The notes under the pieces are model-generated. The model had not been told where the DNA came from. It was given only the letters and a program-made list of their open reading frames with translations, and did not search any database. From assembly GCA_947179155.2 (NCBI GenBank), contig OX359282.1, positions 32,165,721 to 32,229,720 of the forward strand: DNA of 64,000 bases, in the 5' to 3' direction. The position numbers and the translations under genes were made by a program. Below are positions 34,875-46,576 of this stretch, piece by piece. This stretch comes from Hedera helix (Eukaryota; Streptophyta; Magnoliopsida; Apiales; Araliaceae). Each line of letters starts with the position of its first letter. The first letter of the stretch is position 1.

Positions 34875-35433
34875 TAAAAAGCGGGATTATTAGCGGAAAG
34901 ATCGGAAAAGAGGTATTTGTCTTGTCATGTGCCAGTATTTTGCTTTTGCTGTGTTTTAAAATTTGTTTGTATATTCTATATCTATTTAATCATAAAAGTA
35001 GATTTTCCTTCAGCTCGAGTCTAGGAGTGTCTTGGATTGATTGGACAGCAGCTTAAAGTATCCTCAGATTTGGATCTGGGATGATTGGGTCGAGAGATTT
35101 TCTTGTTTAAAAGACTAGGAAGACTAGTAATCCCTATTAGTAATTAATTAGGTCCATTTTGAGCAGTCATAATTCTTGAATTTGAGCTAAACATGGTACC
35201 ATCTACCTTGAAAACGATGTACACCAACAAAAAGGAAAGAAAGCAAGAGAAGAATGAAAAAGGAATAACAGAAGAAGAAAGTTACCGATAGATAATATTT
35301 ACTTCGATCATGTCTTTTGTGTTCAGTTTTATTTTTACGTTACTTTTCTTTGTGGCATTTGCAGATACTATTTGAGCTACTGGCCAAAGGTGGAACTGTT
35401 GAGGGACTTATAAAAGAAAAAGATCTCGTCCAG

Positions 35434-36907
35434 GCAAGTAACTACACTTATTCAGACGCTTTATATATTACATATAAAGCCTTACATACACTGTTAAACA
35501 GCCTGAATGTTGATCTTTACACATTCACTATGGCATAAGGTGGCTTAGTTTAACTTAATAGATTGTTCTGTTGTCAAGGCAGTGTCGTAATAGATCTTCA
35601 CATGCTCATTCCATTGTGGTAGGTATGTTAACTATACAGTCATCATTAACTGTTCTTTTCTTTAGGGGGGAAAAGTCTGTAAATCATGAAACAAAGTTAT
35701 CAAGTCTTGATTAGGCTGTTATGATGGGCTACAGTACCAGACACTGTTAGATAATACCCCATCCCTTCCAAACGAAGAGTCCCATTTTGACTTTAAAAAG
35801 CCAATTTGTGCAATCTTAAAATTTAAAATTGATGTGATTCATTTAAATTTTGAAAATAACAATTTTATAATTAGTAGCATTTTATAAATATTTTATAATA
35901 AGGAAATGACAATTACGTTCTAACCTGGGCATAGTTTACAATTTGGAAATGACAATTACGTTCTAACGTGGAGAGAGCTTGTTAATTAGTCTCTTACTGA
36001 CTTTAGGACAAGTTTTAACTTTTATGCCTTTTTTTAACATTGTGGAGCAAGCGTGACAGAATACTCGATGGTCTTTGGAATTTAGTTTTGAAGTGTTCCA
36101 ATATAAGACTAAAACCTTGGCGATAAAAAAAGGTGGTCCCTCCGTTCGAAATAAGAGATACTTTTTTTTTTTTAATTTTAAAATTAAAAATACATTTTTA
36201 TTTTGAGACGTAAAATACCATAACTTACCCAATTTACCCTTTTCTATAATGATATCTTATTATTTAGTTACACGATCACCTTTTGACAAGTTAGTCAACA
36301 CACGGGTCATATATACTGATTATCTCAATAACAAAATAACAAAGACGAGGTCAGGATGGAGCACAGGGTTTTGAGTTTCCAATCCCAATTCCAGTGGAGA
36401 CGGCTCAATGACGTCCCGACCCATATAACCACATTACTAGACAAGTAAAAATCTTTTTGTTTTTTTGTTGTTGTTTCTGGATGATACAGTCTATTTTTAA
36501 CGATAGCAGTACGTTTGCGTAATATGAATATTCATTTAAGGGTTAAGCTGGAAGTGAAAAATTATCTGCAACCGTCATTTTTAAAATGTATCTATAATTT
36601 TGGAACTAAAAACTACTCTAACCTTCCTTTTCACGAAGTTCATAAAATAAGCCTGATATTTCTGAAGACTTCTTATTAACTAATAATCCTTGAATTTAAA
36701 GTTTGGCTAGCTTGCAGGATTAGTAGAAAACTCAAAGTAGCAACAATCAATAGCTTGAGTTTTGATTAGCAGCACAGCTCTATAGAAGGGTCCAAGTTTT
36801 TTTTTCCCTTGATTTGATATGAAGAGAGGTTCCGGCAGCCAATTTGAATGACTAGATTAATTTTTAACAGAAATATGATGGTTCCCTCACATGGTATATC
36901 TTAACAG
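35434..36907. other. GATB intron with Stowaway-like ends
   Basis: Large intron with a GC donor (CAG-GCAAGT) and ACAG acceptor. It contains two segments starting with motifs like the Stowaway MITE terminus: CCATCCCTTCCAAACGAAGAG near 35760 and GTCCCTCCGTTCGAAATAAG near 36134. Both read in the same direction, so complete elements could not be bounded. Confidence 0.4.
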
Positions 36908-37235
36908 ATAGTAGACCCTCTTGAGATAGAGAAAATGGTTGATAAAGTAATCGCGGATAATCCAAAGCAGCTAGAACAATACCGTGTGGGTAAAACTAAG
37001 TTACAAGGCTATTTCGCCGGACAGGTATGAAATTCCGCAAGCTCTGACTGGTTTTCCTGGTTATGCACTTAAATATTGCCTTCCTCCTGGTTATGCTATT
37101 GAGACTATATTGTACAAGAATTACATTATCCGAACACTATGTCTAAATCCTCAGATAATGAAAGCATCAAAAGGTAAAGCAAATCCTTGGATTCTAAACA
37201 AAATTCTGTTAGAGAAATTAAACGCCAAAAGCTGA

Positions 37236-38258
37236 TAATACCATGGGCGAGCAATTCTATATCAGTTATGTTCTGTAAAATTATGTCATAGTTCTCGCTT
37301 GTGCTATTTCATAATCTCATCTCCTTGGGTCCATGCAGAGGATGCATATCTTGCTCAGCAATTGCATAGAACCGACTTTCCTTGCTTTGTGTGGTCACTC
37401 GGGGACTCGTATCCTGCGTGCCAAATGCAAGGTGAAAACGTTATAGATTGTACTGAACTAAAATGCAATGTTTTACACAATGCCCATTCATTTAACTTAG
37501 CTGCTTTTTCTTCCAGTCTTAAGCTAGTTTGGAGTGCCTCTTTTATGTTACTTCTAGCAAAATAATTGCTCATTTTGAAGTGATTCTTAAGCGTCCTGTT
37601 TGAGTCTATATTGTTTAGAAACACAGTTTATTCATGACCATAGAATATATCTATAAATGATAACTTCACGGGCAGACCTATTTTTCTTATAGGTCCATAT
37701 TTAGTATGTCGTTTTTCATTTTAATGGTACAATATTGATGTTTTTTTAGCTCACTTTTACAGTTAATGTTGTGCTAGCTTCTATTTGTTGTTGAATCTTA
37801 TTATCTCTTACCGTCTCATCATTAACTTAGTTAACTGCATAGAAAAAAGGAACCTTTTCTTTTTCCCTTTTTTTTTTGGACAGGAGTATATGTAGAAAGA
37901 AATTCAGGTAATTTCAAGAGAAAAAAAATAAATAAATTAGATTTTAGACAGCCTCTTAGAAAAGGTGGAATTGACCTGGTCCTGAAAAAGCTCCCCCCAT
38001 AAATAAACATACCCACCAATTTAGCACACAAGAGAAAACATCCATTTGTGAATCACATAATGAAAGCTAACCCTTCAATGGTCATATACTATTGGCCAAA
38101 CACAAAAAAGCCTAAAATATGATCACCTCATATCAAATTCTTTTACCACCCTTCCATTTGTGTACCCTTTTTTCCAAACACCCTTACTATTAGGTGGTGG
38201 TGCATGGTGGTGGTGGTGGAAGCCATTGATGGTTGTAACTGGCCGGTGGTTATAGGCT
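37236..38258. other. GATB 3' flank and 5' region of the universal-stress-type gene
   Basis: No gene seen at 37236-38100. Just upstream of the next start codon are two short upstream frames: ATG at 38204, 22 codons, overlapping the main start and ending at 38269; and ATG at 38229, 9 codons including its stop, ending at 38255. A GGT-rich run lies at 38193-38220. Confidence 0.5.
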
Positions 38259-40837
38259 ATGGCCATTGACGGGGGAAAATCTGCCCCGGCACGGAAAGTG
38301 ATGGTGATAGCGGATGCCACCCATGAATCAGCCGCCGCACTTCAATACACACTCTCCCATGCAATCCTTGAGAATGACACTTTGATTCTCCTCCATGTTG
38401 AGAATAGTAACTTTTGGAGAAACACATTTTCGTTCTTTAGAAAACCATTACCTACGAACCAAATTGTTGCGTCCATGACGGAAAATGCCGCCGGTGGTGG
38501 TGGTGGTGGTGGTGGCAGCGGAGGTGGTGGCGGTAGCGGGTGGGTAGATTTGAGCTTTCTTGAAGCAATGAAGCAAGTTTGTGAGAAAGCTCAGTCAAAA
38601 ATTCAGGTGACCACAGAGGTGGTGGAAATGGATGGAAAAGACAAGGCTAATGTTATTCTTGCTCAATGTACTGAGCACAAAATTGATCTCCTTATTATAG
38701 GACAGCGCCGGAGTCTATCCAATGCAATCCTAGGGTAAGTTTTTTGGCTGCATATTTTCAAGTAATTCACATTTATACAATTATCAAAGCTTTATCATCA
38801 GTTAAAAAAGAACATAGTATTATATTTATAGTAGCTTAAATTAGACCATGTCCATTATGAAGATTGTTTTTTCTCCTTTAGTTTCGTATATTAAGAAAAA
38901 ATATTAAGGGTAAATTTCATTTAATATGCGATTTCTCACCTGATCACCTATGTTTTAAAATTCGATATTTAAATACTTCTAGTATTGAGATTAAGTGAAA
39001 TTGTCAATTTTTCATCCAATTCCCTAGCTAGTTGCCACCACCTCCATTACAAATCCTCCATAGCCACCAACTTCAATTGGAAATAAAGCATACCCATATA
39101 AAGGAAAATATATTTTTTTTCAACAACAATTATCTATATATTTTTTTGAGAAAAAAACGATTAAATTTTGGGGCTTAATCATCTCTGTTCCATCATCTCC
39201 TCGACTACAAACCTGCTTCATATGTATCACCGCGCCTCTATCTGTGTTGCTCGTTCCATCGTTTCTTATCTCTATCTTCATCTTCTCTCCTCCATCTTTT
39301 CTCCTTATACAATTAAAAACCCTAAATTAAAATCCTAAACCACAAATCTACCATCATATTCACCCACCACCGCCACCATCATCGTCACCTCCTCCATCTC
39401 CACCCCAAAACTTTCAGTTTTTTCAATTTTTTCCTAATCGATCAGTATCAGGCTCGGTATATTTGGTTGGTATGGATACGTGTTTTTTAGAAATCGGTAA
39501 AAATCGAAAAATCAAAAAAACCAAAAACATAAAATGCATTTGATATACATATATATATATCACAATTAATAAAAAAAAATGGTAAGTTTTTTGACTTCTT
39601 AATTCTATCCTTACTTAAACTGCCCTTAATTTCTTAAAGTGATAGTTTTTATAATTTTTTAAGCATTTTTTGATATGTATACTAATTAATTTGTTGCACT
39701 GTTACTAATATTGTTTATTTACTATATATTTATTATTATAATATATATAATAGCAATACTGAAATATTAAATGTGTGTTAACATTAGTTTATCTCTTCCT
39801 AAATAACACAACACAAAGCCTAACAAATATATTACTATATTATATTAATACATTATCTTTATCTTTTGTAATATCAAATTACCAAATTTATAAACTAAGG
39901 AAGCACAACACTGGGGGGCGGGGGGAGGAAGTAAGGCAACACAAACTTTATTTATTTAAAATAAATATTATCAATTCAGTAAAAAAATTAAAATCGAACA
40001 AAAAAATTGTTACCAAAAGTGTACAGAATCGATATCGAAATCGGTACTTCGATATCATTATTAGTTTTTGATTTGTATGAAATTTGATATCAGTACCGAT
40101 TTGATATTTTAGGTATTGATTCGGTATTTTACCGATGAACACCCCTAATCTCCACCATCATCGCTCATGCACAACTCATCCATTTGATATTCTCACCAAT
40201 AAAAACCCTAATTTGACTCCCTCTGCTCTCAAAGTCATCAAATTAAAAGTTAAACTTAGACATTATCACTCACTCACCCATCATAATGCTGTTTAAGTTT
40301 GAGAAATTTTTGTAGTAAGAGATGAGAGAGAGTGTCTGTGAATTGTACTGGAGGTGGTGTATATGTGCAAAAGAAAAATAAGAATATTAAAGCTAAATCA
40401 AGAAACGAGTTTTATAAGAGATAATTAAAATAAGGGTCAAGACGTAGGGTTTGGGGGCAAAAATGTCCAAACACATTTTAGTTAATGAAGTTATGGAATA
40501 AAGTAAATTTTCACTTAGCCTTAATATTACAGCTAAATTTTATGTGTTGATTTTTAAAACATATATTTACATGAGAAAATGTGTAAATTTAAGGCGATTT
40601 AGTGAAAGTTACCCAAAAAAATCAAATAACCTTTTTTTTTTGTGAAAAGTAAAAAATATTTTTTAATATTCACTCAATATTGAAATGACAATGTGCGAGG
40701 ATGTCATCCTTATGTCTAAGTATTATTAAAATGATATTGTCACAATATTACATCATTTTCCAAAAACAATTATTTATGCCAAAGTATACTAGATGACGGC
40801 ATATTCTGGCTTTAAACTCTTTAGCTATCTTTTCAGA

Positions 40838-40875
<38 letters not shown>

Positions 40876-41602
40876 CCTAATTATTTATGTCCTGGCCAAA
40901 TAATGTGCTTTGATTATACAACCCCTGTTGCTGTCCGATATACTCTCTTACTAAGAAAGATATAATAAAAATAGGCCCATTTACAAAATTAACAAATTTT
41001 AAAAACTTATTTTTGTTTTATGTATATTTAAATCAATTCGTTGTTTAATTAAGGGAATTGATATTTTCACAAATTAGTTTGAGATTTTTACATGATCAAA
41101 TGAGACTAAATTGTGAAAATATCAAATTAACTTATGGATGAAATTAATATTTCTACAAACTAATTTGATATTTCCACAAGATCAAATGGAATCCACTTAT
41201 GGGAATATTAAATTAGCTTGTGAAAATGTCAATTCCCTTGATTTATTAGTGATTTCATACTAATGGTATAGTGATGATAAATCTGAAGAATTGTGTTACT
41301 TGACACTATTATCGAAAGAAATTATTATTATTATTATTATTTTGTGAAAAATAAGACTTTTATTGTGTGGAGAGCATCACAAACATCATTTTGGATTTCC
41401 CTTTTGATAATTTGTATTTGTATTAATAAATATATTATTTTTCAGGAAGCAAAAGAGGAACGGATCATTAAGAGGAATAGACGCGGCAGAATATTTGATT
41501 GAGAAAAGCAAGTGCACCTGTGTAGCAGTGCAGAAAAAGGGCCAAAATGGAGGCTACCTTCTCAACACCAAAACCCACAGAGATTTTTGGCTCTTAGCAT
41601 AA
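38259..41602 (+). CDS. Universal-stress-protein-like (adenine nucleotide alpha hydrolase-like) protein, two exons
   Basis: Exons 38259-38734 and 41446-41602 join to 210 residues. Donor GGGTAAGT, acceptor TTTTTCAG, phase 2; the join gives a continuous frame ILGKQKRNGSLRGIDAAEYL and ends TKTHRDFWLLA. The start MAIDGGKSAPARKVMVIAD begins the first beta strand of the Rossmann-like USP fold. HAILENDTLILLHVEN and DLLIIGQRRSLSNAILG are further family strands. A glycine run (about residues 76-93, AGGGGGGGGSGGGGGSG) sits in the variable loop. The C-terminal block CTCVAVQKKGQNGGYLLNTK is typical of a plant USP subgroup. The classic ATP-binding G-x2-G-x9-G-S/T motif is not present, so nucleotide binding is doubtful. 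The intron is 2.7 kb and holds repeats. Confidence 0.85.
38735..41445. other. Long intron of the USP-like gene with repeat insertions
   Basis: Contains a GATGAACACCCC-ended repeat at about 39450-40150 with ATCGGTA/CGGTATTT words, and an AAT microsatellite at 40838-40871. CT/CCACC-rich sequence flanks the repeat on both sides (about 39340-39440 and 40148-40215), suggesting it inserted into older, possibly genic DNA. No coding exon recognised. Confidence 0.45.
40838..40871. repeat. (AAT)n microsatellite
   Basis: About eleven AAT units in the intron of the USP-like gene. Confidence 0.9.
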
Positions 41603-44028
41603 CACACACGGAGTTGATGCTCCCACATCCATAGTATGAGTAGTTAAAGCAAGTGAATGATTTGAAATTCGAGTTATTTCACGGAATAACACTCGTATAT
41701 ATTGAGCTCGTAATGGTACCACGCAATTCAATACATTCATTTATCGTTTCACTCGCTTGTTCTACTCGTAAATTGCAGCTACCTATAACTGCATGCACTT
41801 GATTTGCTACTTTCAGCAATTCATTATTTCGCCAAAAAAAATTTATTGTTTGTCAGTAGAAATAGATCCATTCAGTTCTGCACTCGCCTGCTACATTATA
41901 CTGTTTTTTCCCCATACACATAATAAGGTTGTTGAAAAATCTCAGACGGAAATGATGTGTTTACTATAAATTTAAAACATAACCAGTGAATACCTTGTGG
42001 ACGTTCGATAAGTGCAGACATGGCATAGTCTCCTTCAAACTGTGCATGTTGTGCTAACTCAACCAGGTTTACGAGAACATATGCAGCATAGAACTTAAGA
42101 ATGCTTATAATAGGTTAAAATCTATTACAAAGCATGTATGCTGCATAGTTGAGAGCCATACGCTACTATCATCTAACTTGACTAAACTACAAGGTTTTCA
42201 TGACACATGCATGTACGACATAAGCAGCTAAATGAAGAGAAGATGATTAAGTGAATAAACCATAGTAATAGAAACAATGTAATAATGTGAGAATATAAAG
42301 ATACAATGGATGCTTGAAGTATACTAGGAGCTGAAACAATGAAACCCGTCAAAAGAGTTCCTATTCTCCTACTTCCCACGAACGAATTCCTATTCCCCCA
42401 CTTCCCATGAACAACCTCCAACTTCCCTTACTTCCTCACTCTGTTACCAAGCTCGGAATGCCAAAAAGCCATTAAACCATGGCCTATAATTCCAACACGA
42501 TGATAAAGAAGATAATCAATTGTTTACCCAAAAATCTCTTGCACAAACACCAACAATCAGCAAGAATCTAAAACTCTTGTAAATGCATAGAAATCCTTGA
42601 CCAATACAACTTTTACGCCAACAACAAAGCAACTTAGCTATCTGCTTTCCAAATTCCACCAAATTGACAGGACTAATGTCCCTAATATCAAGATCACTCC
42701 CTCAGTGTACACCCGGGTATCAAACTCGCTCCAAGGATCAAAAGAGGAAAGAAGGGGGACTGAGATATAATCAAAAGGGCTAGTCTCAAACAAACATTTA
42801 TCATCTTCACCCTGCCCCTACACTCACAAAATTGTTCACAGGAAGAAGAAAGAAAAAAACATCAACCCTATATTACCATACCATCAGAAACACGCAATTA
42901 GTAACTAAACAATCTATTGGTATATTTCAAAATAGCCTATAAGAAACTGTCTCGTGCTACAAAGACCAAACAAGGCAGTACAACCACCGATAACTGCTAC
43001 AATTTAATGGAAATTACATCCACTTGAACTGCTCCCTTCCATTTCACATTGAACAATCCGTTTATGAATACAACCTTTTTCACGCTGCAAGTGAATGCTC
43101 TAAATTCAACGAGATTGCTGACACACTTGCGAGGTTTTCTTTATCTAGTTAGGATAATATAGGTGTATGAATCATCAAGTTTTTAGATTTCAAATTCATG
43201 AATGGAGCCACAAAAATAAAAGTAATAAATGACAAAAGAGTGCTAAATATTAGAGAAAATATTACCAAGTAACAATGACATAATCCTGCTAAAATATTAG
43301 CATCTCTGGTAATGAGAAGAACTTACCAAATGCCATAAGTTTGCTTCCACTTTTTTCAACCTCCTGCAAAAAGTACACTAGATCTGTGAGAAATCTTAGG
43401 TGCCCATCATATCAAAGAAGCCACCATAAAATCAATAAAAATTAAAAATACACAAGATATCTTTTATTTATGAATGAATGAATTCATCCATAGCTGTGCA
43501 AATTTTATTTAATTAGAGTGCATAAGAATTCAATTATTTTAAAATTAAGTTTCTTAAATAATATTCTCAGCAAATTTTAAACACTTAAAAATGGTGTTTG
43601 ATAATAATTTCATTAAAGGTACCCCACAAGTGGTTAGCTCAAGTATTTCTTAAAGTTCACACTATAAAATATAAGCTGAAAGGGGTTCAAATCACAAGAC
43701 TTATACGACCATCTCTAAATGATATCTAATTATTTTAAATACAAACATACTTAACTATCACAAGATACCAACGACCAAAATAACTCCCGAATGTGAACGA
43801 AAATATACGAAGAAAACGAATAAAGTCTCAAAAACACAGTTTTTTAAACGATGAAATATCACATAAATGATATAGGGAATAGAATCTCAAACAAGAAAAT
43901 GAAAATAGAACTATTATATGAGTATAATAATGGAACAATTGAGAGAATACTTAAACTCTAAAACGAACAAATTAAAATTAAAAAGAGAATCGTTGAAGGA
44001 GTACAGAATCCGTGCATGAAGTAAGTAA
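41603..44028. other. USP-like 3' flank and intergenic DNA
   Basis: Probable 3' UTR just after 41602. No supported gene. A minus-strand 37-bp open stretch at 43328-43364, GEVEKSGSKLMAFG-like, lies between AG and GTAAGT; it could be a tiny exon but is unassigned. A SINE-like copy at 43618-43712 is listed apart. Confidence 0.35.
43618..43712 (+). repeat. SINE-like repeat copy, plus strand
   Basis: Begins GGTACCCCACAAGTGGTTAGC and contains an A-box-like GTGGTTAGCTCAAGT and a B-box-like GGGGTTCAAATC about 60 bp later, the layout of a tRNA-derived SINE head. A second copy lies inverted at 44550-44644. Confidence 0.45.
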
Positions 44029-45445
44029 TGTAATACTCGAAATTTTCAAATGCAATTTACTAGCTTCGTCCAATCCAATCTATTTACAAAAATAATACAT
44101 ATTTGTTAAGCATTACAATTTTATTATTTAATTATTTTATATACTGAACCATCCATATTATACATTAAATTAATAAATTAAAATTTATTTTCTTTATAAT
44201 TGAGCTACTTAAAACATGACTAAAATAATACAAATTTTTTTATTATTTTATTTAAGGATGGAATTGAGTAGTACTTAACCCCTTAAATAACTTAATTTCA
44301 AATCGACTTTAGCTTTACAAATTCAATTTCTATTAATTATAAATTTTGTCCAAATGACAAAAGTACATATATAGATATTCTGATTATGGTAATATATATA
44401 GTATATAATATATTAATAATTAACAGTCTTCTTGTTCATTCCAAAATAGAAATAAATATATAATATATGATAGTTTTGTTTGATTTTGGATATTCAAAAA
44501 TTTGTTTCTTGATTGTGATTTGTATTTGAATAATTTGGTATCATTTGGAGATCGTCATGTAAGTCTTATGATTTGAACCCCTTTTGACTTATATTTTGTA
44601 ATTTGAACTGCAGGATATACTTGAGTTAACCACATGTGGGGTACCACAGACATGTTTTCTTAACACCGGGGCATACACTTTCCATGACAGTGTGATTAGT
44701 CCACGGCTTATCTTTTTGTATGATCTGGTTATGAGCTTTGGCCATTTGATATATTTGTTAAAGATACGTATGGGTCGACCCAATATTTGATTTGATTTGA
44801 TTTGTTTGGCGGATTAGTGATGTATCTGTCGTGCGTACTATTCAGTTTAATTTGCATACGTCATGGTATCGATGTATTTTGTTAACCTTTGGCTATTTGT
44901 ATTTGAGCTCAGTATGAAATTGTCACTTTATAAATATTTGATTCAACCTTTATCTTGTTGGAATCCTTTCGATTATACTTGTATGATCAATAGTATTCGT
45001 CATTTATATCCAGCCTCACTAATTTTGATATGTTCATAATTCGTTCATAGTTTGTATTCGATCATTCATTCGGCTCTTTTGGTATATTATATATTGTGTA
45101 TCTCTATATCCGTACTGGACAATTAACTCACGTTGTATTCTTTTTCTAGAGGGTAATCAGGGGTGATCGGTATATGTGTGGGATGAGAGCTACCTTTGAT
45201 CCAAATAAATTGATTAATTTTGAGACTATTTTTAGACTTGGGTTTTCTAGTATTTTGTAGATGGATGTTTTGGGCCTATTTGGCATTCATTCTTAGAAGA
45301 ATTTTGTCTTTATGGAATTCTTTAAACCGGTGTTTACTATAGTTGGTATTCAGTTTATTTGGAAATAATTTGAGGTTATTTTAAGATAGTACTTATTATG
45401 TTTTGTGCGTGACATCTCTTTTTCTTTGAGAAATGGGGTGTTACA
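44029..45445 (-). mobile_element. Probable solo LTR of another retrotransposon family
   Basis: 1417 bp with TG...CA ends: TGTAATACTCG at the left, GGGGTGTTACA at the right. In minus sense it starts TGTAACACCCC, the usual start of many plant gypsy LTRs. It is unlike the LTRs at 8015 and 53872. The flanks AGTAA and ATTAC do not form a clear target duplication, so boundaries are provisional. The inverted SINE-like copy at 44550-44644 sits inside it. Confidence 0.5.
44550..44644 (-). repeat. SINE-like repeat copy, minus strand
   Basis: Reverse complement begins GGTACCCCACATGTGGTTAAC and keeps GGGGTTCAAATC. It matches 43618-43712 at roughly three of four bases and forms an inverted pair with it about 840 bp apart. 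Confidence 0.45.
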
Positions 45446-46511
45446 ATTACTAATCAGATTCACCACCTTGGCATGTATAGTTCTATTACTCCATGTCACA
45501 TATATCTAGTCGTCAGACAATTGCCTGCAATTAAAGATACACATTTTGGAGTGAACAAACAGCCGGGCACCATTCCAATAACATATTAACACATCTAAGA
45601 AAACTAAAGCAAATTCATTGGACAAAAACTTGAATACTGAACAGTGAACACACACAATAACTACCAAACAAATCTGTAGAAACAAAAAAAAACAAAACAA
45701 AACAAACAACGCAGAGTGGGGAGTGGTGATATGTTGAGTAGTAGGACGGCGGTGACCGTGAAGGTGATTGAAAATCTGAGATATTGAATTTGGGACAGAA
45801 GGTCAGGTTTTTCAGCTCCGGATTAGGAATTGCCGAATTGGGGCTTGCAGAAATGAGAAAGATGCTGCTGCTGAATAAGTGAATAGCGCTGACTGCTGGT
45901 TAATTAACTTATTTATTATATATTTATATTATTAATTTTGTTTCTTTCGGTTTACTAAATTTAGAAATTTTCATACTAATACAAAAATTGCAAAAATACC
46001 AAAATAACTGGTACCGAAAAAACCGATATGGCCATACCGTTATCGACTGATTCAATAAAAAACTGAAAAAAACTAAATTTTTTGAGCACCTCTGTTATGT
46101 GGTGAGTCTACTATGATTTACAACGAAACCGGGGGATGCCCTTTGTTGAGACATTCTCTCTAATTTTGACAAAATCTTCCCATTATTATATTTAAAAAAG
46201 CTTTGCGGTAAACAAAAATGGTCACAGGTCTATTGACGAGTCCTGAGGCAACACCGTAAACATGGGAAAGCGTGAAATACATTGTTTAGCCTATGTGCTT
46301 ACAATTTTTGGAAGTATGATATCGAAGTTCGTTTTTTGTCGGTCATGCGTTAAATTCCATTCTTTTCCCTTCCCACATGTATTTGCTAAGTTCTTTAGCA
46401 TTCCTTCTCTACTTCAAGTTTTTATTTTCTAGTCTCTCTCCGAGTGAGATTATTTAGTTGCACTCTCCTAAATCAGTTGGTTATGATTTGCTTCCATCTT
46501 GAAACTGCAGG
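45446..46511. other. Intergenic DNA with a short GGTACCGAAAA repeat piece
   Basis: 45950-46085 has ACCGAAAAAACCGATATGG and ends GAGCACCTCTG, akin to the GGTGTTCA-type repeats at 3911 and 39450. No gene supported. Confidence 0.35.
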
Positions 46512-46576
46512 TGCCACTGACTTTGAGATTTGTAATGGATGGTGAAATGCCCGACTATTTGCTTGCAAGGGATTTG
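46512..46576 (+). pseudogene. Isopropylmalate isomerase large subunit (IIL1/LeuC-like) exon relic
   Basis: After a genuine-looking acceptor (CTTGAAACTGCAG) the frame reads VPLTLRFVMDGEMPDYLLAR then DLILQ. This matches a conserved block of the large subunit of 3-isopropylmalate dehydratase, a leucine-pathway aconitase-family enzyme, where P-T-L-R-F-V-x-D-G-E-M-P precedes LLAKDLILQ. The usual continuation (IIGEIS) is missing and the frame soon stops at 46632. No other exons of the gene were seen. It is a fragment of an intron plus exon, not a retrocopy. Confidence 0.65.

Larger units (their letters stand above)
31577..37235 (+). pseudogene. GATB: GATB pseudogene (organellar Glu-tRNA(Gln) amidotransferase subunit B), introns retained
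   Basis: GatB is the tRNA-binding subunit of the GatCAB complex that makes Gln-tRNA(Gln) in chloroplasts and mitochondria. Eight exon remnants: 31577-32211, 32537-32745, 33492-33632, 33730-33933, 34525-34912 (split by a MITE), 35365-35433, 36908-37024, 37155-37235. Recognisable motifs include GIEIHVQLST, MGLPGALPVLNSK, RKQYFYPDLPKGYQISQFD, HMEEDAGKLLH, DLNRAGVPLLEIVSEPDM, KEGLADYRYFPEPD, GKIGKEILFELLAKGG and the end LLEKLNAKS. Damage: the codon where ATG is expected is GTG (VALTFF), an extra T shifts frame near 31727, the first intron donor reads CAG-GA, exon 2 has a frameshift with TAG at 32729, and the MITE shifts exon 5 and brings a stop. Since the enzyme is essential, a working copy should exist elsewhere. 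Confidence 0.85.

Noticed and set aside
35431..35440. GC donor of a GATB intron as a lesion
   Set aside because: CAG-GCAAGT is a normal rare GC-AG donor type in plants, so it is not counted as damage.
39948..40142. 64-residue frame in the intron of the USP-like gene
   Set aside because: It lies in the GATGAACACCCC repeat and reads simple-sequence residues.
42182..42421. 79-residue minus-strand frame starting MEVVHGKWGNRN
   Set aside because: No recognised family, no splice or promoter support, AT-rich hydrophobic tail typical of chance frames.
43325..43364. Tiny minus-strand exon reading EVEKSGSKLMAF
   Set aside because: It is bounded by AG and GTAAGT but is too short to identify, and no partner exons were found.
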